Shown piece by piece: positions 52,405-63,153 of a stretch of DNA of 64,000 nt. This DNA is from Aegicerativicinus sediminis (GTDB lineage: Bacteria > Bacteroidota > Bacteroidia > Flavobacteriales > Flavobacteriaceae): NCBI RefSeq assembly GCF_015476115.1, contig NZ_CP064295.1, forward strand, positions 3,900,001-3,964,000, given 5' to 3'. Numbering within the stretch: the stretch's first letter is position 1; each line of letters opens with the position of its first letter. The notes under the pieces were generated by a model. It made no database searches, had not been told where the DNA came from, and was given only the letters and a program-made list of their open reading frames with translations. The position numbers and the translations under genes are program-made.

Positions 52405-55400
52405 ATGAAAACAATTACTACAAGGGTTATGAATTTTCTGCCCCTTCTACTGATCCTACTTTTCGCCCCGGGATTGGTTTTCAGTCAAACAGATTCCAAT
52501 GAAATAACTTCATTTGAAGCCTACACCTCATTGAATTCCACTGCTGAAACACTTAGTACAAATGAATGTACAGCAAACGACTTTCACGTAGACGGTCTTA
52601 GGTTTGTAGATGTAAATGGCGGTGACCTTGGTTCCTGCGAACCTGGTACAGAGCAAATGGTTAAAATTTATGTGACATTTGGTTCGCAAGGAAATGCACA
52701 AAGATATTCCGTTTTTGTCCGTTACGATTTATGGATAAATGGGGTTGATACAGAACAAACCGTTGAAAGATGTTATTATGAGAATGAATCTATTCCAATT
52801 GGTATAGAAGTTGAATTAACTGAATTTTCTTGGATTTGTGGCGACAGAGTGGAATTAAAAAATTTCTACATGGCGTGGCAGTCCAATATCGGTGCAGATT
52901 GTGGCCCGAATGGTTCAAAATGTTATTACGATCCTGATGGTTATATAGTTGATGCTCCTCTGGTTACAGATTTTACCTACCAACAAGAATGTGGTACCAA
53001 CAATGTCGATTTTACTGCTGACGTAACTGGTGGAGATATTAACAATCCATATACCTATTCTTGGACCTTTGGGGATGGTGGCACTTCAAATGAGGCTAAT
53101 CCTACCCACACATATGCTACTCCAGGGACGTATGATGTCTCCTTAACTGCAACTGATAGTAAAGGTGACTTTGACGATCAAACTTACACCATAGAAGTTA
53201 ATACTGTATTAACAGGACTAACTTTAACTCCTACACATATAGAATGTGGTGGAGATACAACAGGCTCAATTGAGGCAAGTGGTGTAATGGGAGGTTCTGG
53301 AAATTACACTTATAGTATTAACCCCTCTCCAGAAGGCATGGTCCTGACCAATAATGTATTTAGCAATTTACCTAGTGGTAATTACGAAATTACTGTTACT
53401 GATGAGGTAAATTGTTCTATTAGTCAAGGTACAACCATCAATGTAAATGATTCAACGGCTCCTACAATTACAGCTCCTGAAGGATTTGAAACCGAAGGAT
53501 GCTCTGCTTCAGACGTAACCTCAGAAGGAAAAACAACACTTGTATACTCTTCTACCGCCGCCGAAATTTCAGCAGAACAATTTATGGCTGAAGGTGGTAC
53601 TTATGTTGAAGAAAATGTAGATTCAATTACCTATATAGACGTTGCTTCGGGTACATGCGATATAACTATAACTAGAACATTCACTATTACTGATGAATGC
53701 GGAATGTCTGCAACTGCGGATCAAACTATAATTGTTTCGGACAATACCGCTCCATCCTTTACAGTTCCAGTCGATATTACAATTGGTTGTGATCAAGATT
53801 CAACCGATCTTTTAATAACTGGTGATGTTTCAGATGAAAATGATAACTGTTCTGTAGATATTGAAGCTACCTATTCCGATGTTACCGCTGCTGGATCTTG
53901 TGCAAATGCAAGTGTTATCACTAGAACTTGGACTTTAACTGACGATTGCGGTAATTCTACAACTTACGATCAAACTATTAATATTGTTGACCTTGATGCT
54001 CCAGTAGCGCCAACCTCTCCGGAGGATATTTCATATGAATGTATGGAAGATGTTCCTGCAGCAGGTAATATGACTGCGACCGATGCTTGTCAAGGAGATA
54101 TTATTGCAACTGGTGTTGATGTAGTTTCTGACGGCGAAGGTTGTGAAAAAATTATTAATAGATCATGGACATTTGTAGATGCTTGTGGAAATGAAAGCTC
54201 AATTTCACAAACAATTACGGTAAAAGATACTACTCCCCCATCTATCACAACCCCTGCAGTTGATCTTGCAGTTGAATGTGATGGCCTTGGAAATACAGCA
54301 GCACTGCAAACATGGCTAAACACTAGAGGTGGTGCAGTTGCTTCTGATAATTGCTCAGATGTAACCTGGACGAACAATTTTACTGCATTGTCTGATGATT
54401 GTGGTATGACTGGTTCAGCTACTGTAGAATTTACAGCTACTGATGATTGTGGAAATTCCTCAACCACTACTGCTACATTTACAATTAAAGACGATACAGC
54501 ACCAATTATTACCGAACCTGCAAGGAATTTACAGGTTGAATGTAATGGAAATGGAAATCAAGATGAATTACAAGCTTGGTTAGATGATCATGGCGGAACA
54601 AGAGCCGAAGATGCTTGTAGCGAATTAATTTGGTCTTACGAATTTGAAGAAAGTGCAGAAAACTGTGGCAATACTACCTTTACTAAGGTTATCTTCACAG
54701 TAGCAGATGAATGTGGAAACGAGAGACAAAGTATTGGTGTTTTTGTAATAAATGATAATACCCCACCAACTATTACAGCTCAAGCTGTTGGAAAAACTGT
54801 TGAATGTAATGAAAATAGCTTGGCTAATTTAACACAATGGCTAGCTAGTCATGGAGGCGCTTCTGCTGAGGATGATTGTTCTGATAACATTACTTGGTCT
54901 AATGACTTTGAAGGATTAGATGAAGCTTGTGGTCAGACTGGATCTGTTACAGTAATATTTACTGCGTCTGATGGATGTGGTAATACTGCAACCACGAGTG
55001 CAACATATACCATTACAGATACTAAGGCACCAGTAATTAATAATCAACCACAAAATTTAACCGTTGAGTGTGGAATTGATGATGCCCCAACTATGTTGCA
55101 AAACTGGTTAAATAATAATGGTGGCGCAACTGCAATTGATAATTGTAGTGAAGTAATTTGGACAAATAACTACGGTGGTGCAAACTCAGATTGTAGTGCA
55201 CCTGTAGAAGTGACATTTACTGCTACCGATAATTGTGGTAATGCCACATCGGTTACTGCAACTTATTCTGTGCAAGATTCTATTCCTCCAACATTAACTG
55301 GGGAAGCATCAGATATTTCTTATGAATGCTCAAGTGATATCGATAGCCTAATTGAAAATTGGTTAGATACCAATGGAGGTGCAACTGCTACGGACGACTG

Positions 55401-58350
55401 CTCTGCTATTGCCTGGTCTAATGACTTTAATGGTTTAAGCGGTGGTTGTGGTTCAACAGGTAGTGCAACAGTAACCTTCACTGCTACGGATGGCTGTGGA
55501 AATGAAGTTTCTACAACAGCTACCATTAGTGTAAATGATACTACTGCTCCAGAATTCACGACTGAGGCTGAAAATTTAATTGTAGAATGTGATGGAACCG
55601 GAAACACCGCAGAATTTGATGCTTGGATGGCCAACAATGGTGGTGCAGTTGCTGAGGATGGATGTGGAAATATTTCATGGTCGACTTCTGTAAGTGCTTC
55701 ATCCGATGGGTGTGGAAATACAACTTTCGTAAAAATTGTGTTCACTGCCGCAGATGAGTGTGGAAACCAGTCTAGTAGTATTGCAACTTTTACTGTTGTT
55801 GATACTACCGCGCCCGAATTTGTAGCTCCGGACAATATAATTTTAGAATGTGGACAAGATGAAACAGACTTAAACTTAACTGGTTCACCTACTGCCCTTG
55901 CTGATATTTGCGATACTCAATTAACCACATCCTACACTGACGCTGAAGAAGTTGGCGCTTGTGCTGGTGAAAGAGTAATTACAAGAACTTGGGTTGTATC
56001 TGATGATTGTGGAAATGAAAGCTCAGACACACAAATCATTACTATACAAGATACTACAGCCCCAGAATTTACAGTACCTGAAAGTGTCAGTATAGAATGT
56101 AATCAAGATTACACCGATCTAGCTATCACCGGAGATGTAACCGATGAAAGTGACAATTGCTCTACTAATTTAGATGCAACCTATACAGATGCTGTTGCAG
56201 AAGGTGATTGCCCTAATTCAATGGCAATTACAAGAACTTGGACATTAACAGATGACTGTGGTAATATTACAGAGAAAGTTCAATCGATAACTGTAACGGA
56301 TTCAACAGCTCCAACATTTACAGTCCCTGAAAGTGTTACATTGGAATGTGGAGATGATTATGCAGATTTGAGTCTAACAGGAGATGTTACAGATGAAAAT
56401 GACAATTGTAGTACGGATCTTGACGCTAATTATACAGATTCAATCGCTGAAGGTGATTGCCCGAATAGTGTAGTCGTTTCTAGAACTTGGACTTTAGTTG
56501 ATGAATGTGGCAACACAACATCTGCGGTTCAAACCATCACTATTGAAGATAAAACACCTCCAACTTTCACAGTTCCGGTTAGTTTAACTTTCGATTGTGA
56601 TGCGGATTACAATGACCTTTCAATAACTGGAGATGTAACCGACGAGGCTGATAATTGTTCTACAAATTTAGATGCAACTTATACAGATTCAGTTTCCCAA
56701 GGAGATTGCCCAAATAATGTGGTTGTATCTAGAACTTGGTCATTAACTGATGAATGTGGAAATACCACTACAGCAGTACAAACAATTACCATTGAAGACA
56801 AAACAGGTCCAACATTTACAGTACCAGAAAACATCACTTTAGAATGTGATCAAGATTATACTGATTTGTCTATAACCGGTGAAGCAACAGATATAAATGA
56901 CAATTGCTCAACTGGATTAGAGGCAACTTATGTAGATGTTATTGTCCCAGGAGACTGCCCAAATACTATGTCAATCACAAGAACATGGGCAGTAACAGAT
57001 GAATGCGGTAATACAACCGAAATGGGACAGACCATAATGATTCAGGATGAAACTCCTCCAACTTTCACAGTGCCAGAAAGCGTAACTATTGATTGTGGAG
57101 ATGATGAAAATGATTTAAGTCTTACAGGTGATGTAACCGATGAGGCTGATAATTGTTCATCAGATCTTGAAGCAACATATTCTGATGTTTCAGTAGAAGG
57201 AACATGCCCCGTAATAAATACAATTACAAGAACTTGGACATTGATTGATGAATGTGGAAATGTAACTACAGCAGTTCAAACAATTTCGGTTCAAGATAAT
57301 ACTGGCCCTGAATTTGAAGTTCCAGCTAGTGTAACCATCGAATGTACAGATGATGTTAATGACCTAGAATTAACTGGTGCTCCATCAAATATTACAGATA
57401 ATTGTTCAACAGATTTACAACCAACATATTCCGATGTTGTAATAAATGGTGATTGCCCAGGATCCTATGTTATAACTAGAAGTTGGGAAGTAACTGATAG
57501 TTGTAATAATTCAACTGTAAAGGAACAAACAATAACCATTCAAGATAGTACTGCTCCTGTTATTGATGGAGATTTTGAAGAATCAATCTCTGTAAACTGT
57601 AGCAGTATACCAGGCGTAGATGCGCTAGTTTTCACTGATAATTGCAGTGATAATGTTGAAGTCGTCTTTAATGAGGTGATTGGTGATGAGTCACAAAATA
57701 CTTATACAATTACCAGAACCTGGACTGTATCAGATGAATGTAATAATGAAGCTTTATATACACAAGTAATTACAGTTGATAATACTCCAACAACCGTTAA
57801 TATACAGCAACAATTATGTAATGATGAAAGTACCGAAGCGTTTGATTTATCTACTCTTTTAGGAAATGATGTTCCAACGGATGGCACATGGACGGTTGTT
57901 GATGGAGACATAACACTTAATGGAAGCGTAGTAGATCCGGAAGGTGTTGCTGAAGGTGATTATATCATTAACTATGAAGTTGACAGTCCTACTGGAGGAT
58001 GCCCAACAGTTTACATCTTCAGTTTAACTGTAAACCAGTGTATCGTATTAGAATGTAATGATCCTATTATCTCTACAGCTGTTACCCCTAATGGAGATAA
58101 CGTGAATGATTTCTTTACCATTACTGGAATTGAAAATTGCGGATTTACCATCGATTTGAAGATTTTCAACAGATGGGGTGCCATGATTTTCGACAGTAAT
58201 AATTACGATAATACCTGGAGTGGTGAATCTTCTGATGCCTCAGTAGGCGGTGCAAACAAGGTGCCAACAGGAACGTATTATTATATAATAAACTTAAGAA
58301 ACAGTGGATTACCACCTTTTACAGGCCCAATCTACATTGCAACCAAATAA
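52405..58350 (+). CDS. Giant T9SS type B surface protein with PKD, SprB-like and HYR-like repeats
   Basis: A 1,981-residue exported protein. Signal peptide (1-27, ending LVFSQ), an N-terminal domain (about 50-185), a PKD domain (about 190-270, YSWTFGDGGTSNEANPTHTY) and an SprB-like repeat (about 272-350, HIECGGDTTGSIEASG, PSGNYEITVTDEVNCSI). About a dozen HYR-like repeats of the form TVPESVTIECGDD, DNCS, GDCPN, TDECGN follow (about 355-1800). The type B sorting (gliding-motility-associated) domain lies at 1890-1981: TAVTPNGDNVNDFFTITGI and IFNRWGAMIFDS. Repeats are diverged, unlike the other giant gene. It is followed 10 bp later by its PorP/SprF partner. A role in adhesion or gliding is inferred. 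Confidence 0.93.
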   Translation: MKTITTRVMNFLPLLLILLFAPGLVFSQTDSNEITSFEAYTSLNSTAETLSTNECTANDFHVDGLRFVDVNGGDLGSCEPGTEQMVKIYVTFGSQGNAQRYSVFVRYDLWINGVDTEQTVERCYYENESIPIGIEVELTEFSWICGDRVELKNFYMAWQSNIGADCGPNGSKCYYDPDGYIVDAPLVTDFTYQQECGTNNVDFTADVTGGDINNPYTYSWTFGDGGTSNEANPTHTYATPGTYDVSLTATDSKGDFDDQTYTIEVNTVLTGLTLTPTHIECGGDTTGSIEASGVMGGSGNYTYSINPSPEGMVLTNNVFSNLPSGNYEITVTDEVNCSISQGTTINVNDSTAPTITAPEGFETEGCSASDVTSEGKTTLVYSSTAAEISAEQFMAEGGTYVEENVDSITYIDVASGTCDITITRTFTITDECGMSATADQTIIVSDNTAPSFTVPVDITIGCDQDSTDLLITGDVSDENDNCSVDIEATYSDVTAAGSCANASVITRTWTLTDDCGNSTTYDQTINIVDLDAPVAPTSPEDISYECMEDVPAAGNMTATDACQGDIIATGVDVVSDGEGCEKIINRSWTFVDACGNESSISQTITVKDTTPPSITTPAVDLAVECDGLGNTAALQTWLNTRGGAVASDNCSDVTWTNNFTALSDDCGMTGSATVEFTATDDCGNSSTTTATFTIKDDTAPIITEPARNLQVECNGNGNQDELQAWLDDHGGTRAEDACSELIWSYEFEESAENCGNTTFTKVIFTVADECGNERQSIGVFVINDNTPPTITAQAVGKTVECNENSLANLTQWLASHGGASAEDDCSDNITWSNDFEGLDEACGQTGSVTVIFTASDGCGNTATTSATYTITDTKAPVINNQPQNLTVECGIDDAPTMLQNWLNNNGGATAIDNCSEVIWTNNYGGANSDCSAPVEVTFTATDNCGNATSVTATYSVQDSIPPTLTGEASDISYECSSDIDSLIENWLDTNGGATATDDCSAIAWSNDFNGLSGGCGSTGSATVTFTATDGCGNEVSTTATISVNDTTAPEFTTEAENLIVECDGTGNTAEFDAWMANNGGAVAEDGCGNISWSTSVSASSDGCGNTTFVKIVFTAADECGNQSSSIATFTVVDTTAPEFVAPDNIILECGQDETDLNLTGSPTALADICDTQLTTSYTDAEEVGACAGERVITRTWVVSDDCGNESSDTQIITIQDTTAPEFTVPESVSIECNQDYTDLAITGDVTDESDNCSTNLDATYTDAVAEGDCPNSMAITRTWTLTDDCGNITEKVQSITVTDSTAPTFTVPESVTLECGDDYADLSLTGDVTDENDNCSTDLDANYTDSIAEGDCPNSVVVSRTWTLVDECGNTTSAVQTITIEDKTPPTFTVPVSLTFDCDADYNDLSITGDVTDEADNCSTNLDATYTDSVSQGDCPNNVVVSRTWSLTDECGNTTTAVQTITIEDKTGPTFTVPENITLECDQDYTDLSITGEATDINDNCSTGLEATYVDVIVPGDCPNTMSITRTWAVTDECGNTTEMGQTIMIQDETPPTFTVPESVTIDCGDDENDLSLTGDVTDEADNCSSDLEATYSDVSVEGTCPVINTITRTWTLIDECGNVTTAVQTISVQDNTGPEFEVPASVTIECTDDVNDLELTGAPSNITDNCSTDLQPTYSDVVINGDCPGSYVITRSWEVTDSCNNSTVKEQTITIQDSTAPVIDGDFEESISVNCSSIPGVDALVFTDNCSDNVEVVFNEVIGDESQNTYTITRTWTVSDECNNEALYTQVITVDNTPTTVNIQQQLCNDESTEAFDLSTLLGNDVPTDGTWTVVDGDITLNGSVVDPEGVAEGDYIINYEVDSPTGGCPTVYIFSLTVNQCIVLECNDPIISTAVTPNGDNVNDFFTITGIENCGFTIDLKIFNRWGAMIFDSNNYDNTWSGESSDASVGGANKVPTGTYYYIINLRNSGLPPFTGPIYIATK

Positions 58351-58360
58351 ATTTTAACCT

Positions 58361-59284
58361 ATGAAATTGTTTAAGTTTAACATAATTGTCGCTTTTATAC
58401 TGCTTAGTAGTACCGCGAGTTTTGCCCAACAATTACCGCAGTTCACACAGTATATGTACAATACTATTTCTATAAACCCAGCCTATGCAGGGAGTAGAGA
58501 AACCTTAAGTATTGTAGGATTACATCGTAGTCAATGGGTCGGTCTTGCAGGAGCACCAACAACCCAAACCTTATCAATTCACACCCCAGTAGGTGCCTCT
58601 GAGAAGGTAGGTTTAGGATTCTCCTTTATAAACGACGAGTTAGGTGCCCAGAATTTCCAATATTTATATGGAGATTTTTCATACACCATTAATACTGGAG
58701 ATAACACAAAACTCGCGTTTGGGTTAAAGGCTGGATTCACGAGTTACAGTTTAGATGGTGAATTTATAGCCCAACATCCGGATGATCCATTAATTTATGG
58801 TTATGAAGATCGCTGGAAGCCAAATATCGGAACCGGTATATTCTGGCATAGTAATCGTTGGTACCTTGGTTTGTCCGCACCACGATTATTAAATACAGAT
58901 TATAGTGGAGAGGATGGTTTTGAAGCTCTTGAACGTGTGAGTTATTATTTTACCGGTGGTCTTGTATTCGATCTTGGCGAATCTGTCAAGTTTAAACCGG
59001 CTACTATGTTAAAAATGACCAACGGAGCTCCATTATCCTTTGATTTAACTGCCAATTTCTTATTCAATGAAGTGTTTTGGCTTGGAGCAGGTTACCGTTT
59101 TAACGAACGAGCAGGTGCTCTTGGTGGAATTGCAGATTTCCAAATTTCTAAACAATTACGAATTGGTTATGCCTATGAATATCCAATTTCAGACCTAAGA
59201 CCTTACACCAATGGGACACATGAGATACTATTGATGTTTGAATTATTCAAAAGTAACCGAATTAAATCGCCACGATACTTCTAA
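58361..59284 (+). CDS. PorP/SprF family type IX secretion outer-membrane protein
   Basis: A 307-residue outer-membrane barrel. Signal peptide (1-22, ending SFAQ), then QLPQFTQYMYNTISINPAYA and HRSQWVGLAGAPTT, the conserved opening of PorP/SprF. The C-terminus GTHEILLMFELF is barrel-like. SprF-type proteins are needed for export or surface attachment of a type B cargo. Here it directly follows such a cargo, so the pair is very likely functional together. It precedes the PorE-like gene by 14 bp. Confidence 0.94.
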   Translation: MKLFKFNIIVAFILLSSTASFAQQLPQFTQYMYNTISINPAYAGSRETLSIVGLHRSQWVGLAGAPTTQTLSIHTPVGASEKVGLGFSFINDELGAQNFQYLYGDFSYTINTGDNTKLAFGLKAGFTSYSLDGEFIAQHPDDPLIYGYEDRWKPNIGTGIFWHSNRWYLGLSAPRLLNTDYSGEDGFEALERVSYYFTGGLVFDLGESVKFKPATMLKMTNGAPLSFDLTANFLFNEVFWLGAGYRFNERAGALGGIADFQISKQLRIGYAYEYPISDLRPYTNGTHEILLMFELFKSNRIKSPRYF

Positions 59285-59298
59285 AAAACCAGATCACG

Positions 59299-61203
59299 AT
59301 GAGAACAAAACTATTTATATTATTATTTGCTCTGGGCTCAACAGCTATGATCGCCCAAACGAAGTTGGCTGATAAGTTTTTCAAAAACTACGGCTATATC
59401 AAGGCGAGCGAGCTCTATGAGGAAGCCGTAAAAAAAGGTGATAGCAGCTTACATGTGTTAACCAGACTTGGAGATTGTTACTATAACAATTCAGAATCCC
59501 AGCAAGCCGTAAAATGGTACGGAGCTGCGGCTAATAAACACAAAGACATAGGTCCAGAATACATGTTTAAATACATCCAATCCTTAAAAAGTATTGGGCA
59601 GTACGCTGAAGCTGACGAATGGACCAGGAAATATATGGAAATGCAGTCTGATGACGATCGCTTAGAAGATTACCAAGCGAGTAATCTAGACAAATATGAA
59701 GATTTGAAAGAACCAGATAATATGATTGTCAAATTACTTAATCTGCCTTTCAACACAGCGAACTCAGACTTCGGTGCTTATCATTTAAATGATAAATTGA
59801 TATTTGCCTCTGCAAAACCAGATAATAGTGAGAAACTATATGGATGGAATAAGGAACCTTTCCTTGATTTATATCAAACTTCTGTTTCAGAGGAAGATGG
59901 CGAATTAAAATTCGGTGAAATCGATTTTATCAACGCTACAAAAATCAACACCAAATATCATGAAGCAACAGTAACTGTGTCCAACGATGGTAAAACCATG
60001 TATTTTACTAGAGACAACATGACCGGTAAAAATAGATTGGGATATGATAGAAAGGGAACCTCGCATCTAAAAATATATAGTGCCACTCTAAAAGACACTA
60101 TGTGGACTGATATTAAGGACCTTCCTTTCAATAGCGAGAAATTTTCAAATGGCCATCCAGCATTAAGTCCAGACAACAAAACACTTTACTTTGTCTCAGA
60201 CAGGGAAGGTGGTATTGGAGGTACAGATATTTATTCTGTTGCCATCAATGAGGATGGCACCTATGGTGAACCAATGAATCTTGGTGATAAAGTAAATACT
60301 GAGGGTAGAGAGATGTTCCCTTTTATTGACAAAGACAGTACTCTTTACTTTTCATCAGATGGACACTTAAATCTTGGTTTGTTAGACATTTTTAAATCTA
60401 ATATTCTAAAAGGTGAAGACGGAGAACCGGAAAATATGGGAGCTCCTTATAATAGTGGATATGATGATTTCGCATATATAATTACTGGAGAAGGAAGGGG
60501 TTATCTGTCTTCTAATAGACCAGGAGGTAGAGGAAATGATGATATTTACAGTTTCACAGCTTATGAATGTCAGCAACTTGTTAAAGGTGTTACTAGAGAT
60601 AAGAGAACAAATGAAATACTTCCAGGAGTTACAGTTAAGCTTATCGATGAAACAGGTAAGATTGTAGCTGAAACAACATCCAATCAGAATGGAGAATATG
60701 AGTTAGAAGTAGATTGTAATAAGAAATATACGATTCTTGGAAGCAAAGAAGATTATAAGGACGATATGAAAGAATTAACTACAGATGATGATTCTGAAAA
60801 AGTTCATGAAATTGATCTTTACCTAGAGCCATTAATCATAGAAGACCAAATTGTAATCAATCCTATTTTCTTTGATTTCGACAAATGGAATATTAGAACA
60901 GATGCAGAATACGAACTGGAAAATATTGTGGATGTAATGAGAGCACATCCAACCATGAAAATCAAAATTGAATCTCATACCGATAGTAGAGGTAGCGACC
61001 GTTATAACATGAAGTTATCTGATCGTCGCGCCAAATCAACCATGGATTATATCCTATCTCGTGGAATTGAGCAAGATAGAATTATCAGTGCCATCGGTTA
61101 TGGAGAAACTCAATTGTTGAATGGTTGTTCTAATGGAGTAAAATGTTCAAAAGAAGAACACCAACTTAATAGACGTTCCTACTTTATAATAGTAGAAAAA
61201 TAA
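59299..61203 (+). CDS. PorE-like OmpA-family lipid or peptidoglycan-linked protein
   Basis: A 634-residue exported protein with signal peptide (1-20, ending MIAQ). TPR-like repeats (about 22-120), PD40/WD40-type propeller blades (about 165-400, e.g. GHPALSPDNKTLYFVSDREG) and a carboxypeptidase-regulatory-like domain (about 430-505) follow. An OmpA peptidoglycan-binding domain is at 521-634 (FFDFDKWNIRTDAEYELE and SHTDSRGSDRYNMKLSDRRA). This order matches PorE of Porphyromonas, part of the type IX machinery. It is the third gene of the tricistron and probably anchors the complex to peptidoglycan. A terminator follows. Confidence 0.93.
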   Translation: MRTKLFILLFALGSTAMIAQTKLADKFFKNYGYIKASELYEEAVKKGDSSLHVLTRLGDCYYNNSESQQAVKWYGAAANKHKDIGPEYMFKYIQSLKSIGQYAEADEWTRKYMEMQSDDDRLEDYQASNLDKYEDLKEPDNMIVKLLNLPFNTANSDFGAYHLNDKLIFASAKPDNSEKLYGWNKEPFLDLYQTSVSEEDGELKFGEIDFINATKINTKYHEATVTVSNDGKTMYFTRDNMTGKNRLGYDRKGTSHLKIYSATLKDTMWTDIKDLPFNSEKFSNGHPALSPDNKTLYFVSDREGGIGGTDIYSVAINEDGTYGEPMNLGDKVNTEGREMFPFIDKDSTLYFSSDGHLNLGLLDIFKSNILKGEDGEPENMGAPYNSGYDDFAYIITGEGRGYLSSNRPGGRGNDDIYSFTAYECQQLVKGVTRDKRTNEILPGVTVKLIDETGKIVAETTSNQNGEYELEVDCNKKYTILGSKEDYKDDMKELTTDDDSEKVHEIDLYLEPLIIEDQIVINPIFFDFDKWNIRTDAEYELENIVDVMRAHPTMKIKIESHTDSRGSDRYNMKLSDRRAKSTMDYILSRGIEQDRIISAIGYGETQLLNGCSNGVKCSKEEHQLNRRSYFIIVEK

Positions 61204-61232
61204 TTTGCTCAACTCAATAAACTTAGATTGAA

Positions 61233-61260
61233 GAAGCAGGCCATTTAGGCCTGCTTTTTT
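61233..61260 (+). terminator. Terminator of the adhesin-SprF-PorE-like operon
   Basis: Stem AGCAGGCC / GGCCTGCT around atttA (61235-61254) with T7 immediately after, 30 bp beyond the PorE-like stop. Confidence 0.85.
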
Positions 61261-61719
61261 TAGTTGTAAGTCTAATGATATCGAATATTCAAAAAGCTTT
61301 TAAAATGACTTAAAATGCTTCCTTTAAGGGGGTTTAAATAATTAATCTTAATGAAATCTAAGTAACTCTAATTAGATAATACAGAATTAGGTAAGATTGT
61401 CAATATTTAAAAGTGATTAAGCTCGAACCTTCTTTATATCCTCCTTATAATTGTTTTTTTCAAGGAGATGAAGGAATGCTCATCAATAGGAAATGGAAGT
61501 TTGCATACCACTTAATGGGTAGAATTTTATTTCCTAAGGAGTTAATACAATCTAATTTGTAGATATACTAAATTTTTCAATACTGAACGCATAATTATTG
61601 ATAAGATTGAATTTTAAATAATAAAATAGAGATTAATAAGATTTAAAAAACGTTTTACCATTTAATTACCAAGTCGTCAATCTGTAAAAAGATGAAAGGG
61701 AAAGGTTTATAAACAAGAA
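61261..61719. other. Intergenic stretch without a supported gene
   Basis: About 460 bp of AT-rich sequence between the operon terminator and the CAP gene's terminator. A 49-codon plus-strand frame from GTG 61413 to TAG 61562 is the only sizeable one. It lacks a convincing start, and its bases look like the flanks. No tRNA or repeat was seen. Confidence 0.5.
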
Positions 61720-61741
61720 AAGCCGCTCTGACCAGCGGCTT
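61720..61741 (-). terminator. Probable terminator of the CAP-domain gene
   Basis: Stem AAGCCGCT / AGCGGCTT (61720-61727 with 61734-61741). The minus-strand T tract is interrupted (TTTTCTTGTTT), so it is weaker than the others. Confidence 0.5.
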
Positions 61742-61796
61742 CACTCCAAAAAATAACTATTAATCAACTATATTCAGGCTATTATGAATATATCTT

Positions 61797-62297
61797 TTAT
61801 TCTCGTTTTATGAAGATGTTGGTATAATACCATTTACCATCTTCGTTTTGTTCTGCTGAAATATCGAAATCTGTAAAATCACCTTCAATATTTACCCGGT
61901 GACCATCACTATTAATCCAAGCATTTACCACTGCCTGTGCCGTACTGTAGGCGTAGGCAACATTTTCAGAAACAGAGGTGGCCTTGGCATAATTAACTAA
62001 ACTATTTTTGCGCTGGAAGAAATTATGATGCGAAACTTCATTTTTCTCAACCATGTAATCGGTATGGGTAAAAGCAACCGATTTAATTACATCTAAATTC
62101 TTTAAAGGAGAAAGATCTTTTGAGATTCTATACTCATTTATAAGTTCTAAAATTTCAACCTCAATTACCTTTGGGGGCGGAGGGGCTGGTAGGGTAAGTG
62201 CGTTAAGATCATCTTGGGGCAGATCTTCCGTTGAACATGAAAAGGTGGTCAACATTACGCAAAATACCAAAGCTAGAAGGCATTTAGCTGATTTCAT
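61797..62297 (-). CDS. CAP (SCP/PR1)-domain lipoprotein
   Basis: A 166-residue secreted lipoprotein. The signal peptide ends at lipobox TFSC (Cys21). A CAP domain spans about 45-160. Helix 1 LINEYRISKDLSPLK, HTDYMVEKNEVSHHNFFQRK with the two active-site-region histidines, SENVAYAYSTAQAVVNAWI and the GHRVNI motif follow. CAP proteins of bacteria are little characterised; lipid or peptide binding is known only for relatives. Monocistronic. Confidence 0.88.
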   Translation of the reverse strand: MKSAKCLLALVFCVMLTTFSCSTEDLPQDDLNALTLPAPPPPKVIEVEILELINEYRISKDLSPLKNLDVIKSVAFTHTDYMVEKNEVSHHNFFQRKNSLVNYAKATSVSENVAYAYSTAQAVVNAWINSDGHRVNIEGDFTDFDISAEQNEDGKWYYTNIFIKRE

Positions 62298-62490
62298 AGT
62301 AGGTTAATTTCGATTTGGTGTAGTAAAATTAAAATCCTACGTCAGTCTGAATGTTAATAAAATGTTAAAATCGATGAAAAACATGTATTTTGTCGGTTTA
62401 ATTTGTAGAACATCGATGAAATACACAATTATTTCACAAAAATGAGCGTATCATCGGAAAAATTTTACCGTTAAACGTCCAAGGAAGGAC

Positions 62491-63138
62491 TTATGGGGCA
62501 AGTCGCTCTATAATCCAATTGTCTTTTGAGTTTTTACAATAACGTATCCTGTCATGAAGCCTACTTGGTCTTCCCTGCCAAAACTCGAATTCAATCGGCT
62601 TTACAATATAGCCCCCCCAATGTTCTGGTCTGGGAATATGGCTATCTGAAAATCGATCTTCAAGAGACTTCATATTTTCAACTAGCACTTGGGCATTTTC
62701 AATAACCTCACTCTGGTTAGATGCCCATGCCCCTAGCCTACTTTCCCTAGGTCGGGACTGGAAATAAGCTTCACTCAATTCAGGGTCTATTTTCTCAGCC
62801 GTTCCTTTAATTATTATTTGGCGTTCCGCCTTATCCCAAAAAAATGAAAGACCAACATTTGGGTTCAATTCAATATCCTGGCCTTTACTGCTATTATAAT
62901 TTGTATAGAATATAAATCCTTCCTTATTAATACTTTTCAATAAGACAACTCTACCTTTAGGAAAACCATCTGTGCCAATTGTGCTTAAGGTCATTGCGTT
63001 TGCCTCTACCTCCGGGAAAATATTATCAATTTCACGAAACCATTTCTGAAATTGCTTGAAAGGATTATTATCGACATCCGATTCATTTAGTTCAAATTTG
63101 TCATAAGACTTTCTATAGTTACTTAAATCTTCAGTCAT
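62491..63138 (-). CDS. pdxH: Pyridoxamine 5'-phosphate oxidase
   Basis: A 215-residue FMN-dependent oxidase making pyridoxal 5'-phosphate. LSTIGTDGFPKGRVVLLKSI (about 51-70) and FYTNYNSSKGQDIE carry FMN contacts. SRPRESRLGAWASNQS (about 127-142) and the C-terminal WQGRPSRLHDRIRY signature are diagnostic. It is downstream of rnz by 15 bp on the same strand. Confidence 0.95.
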   Translation of the reverse strand: MTEDLSNYRKSYDKFELNESDVDNNPFKQFQKWFREIDNIFPEVEANAMTLSTIGTDGFPKGRVVLLKSINKEGFIFYTNYNSSKGQDIELNPNVGLSFFWDKAERQIIIKGTAEKIDPELSEAYFQSRPRESRLGAWASNQSEVIENAQVLVENMKSLEDRFSDSHIPRPEHWGGYIVKPIEFEFWQGRPSRLHDRIRYCKNSKDNWIIERLAP

Positions 63139-63153
63139 ATTGTAATTATTGAA

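Noticed and set aside
61413-61562. 49-codon plus-strand frame with GTG start in the region after the PorE-like gene
   Set aside because: No promoter, no ribosome site, composition like its flanks and no family I know. Kept only as a note in the intergenic entry.
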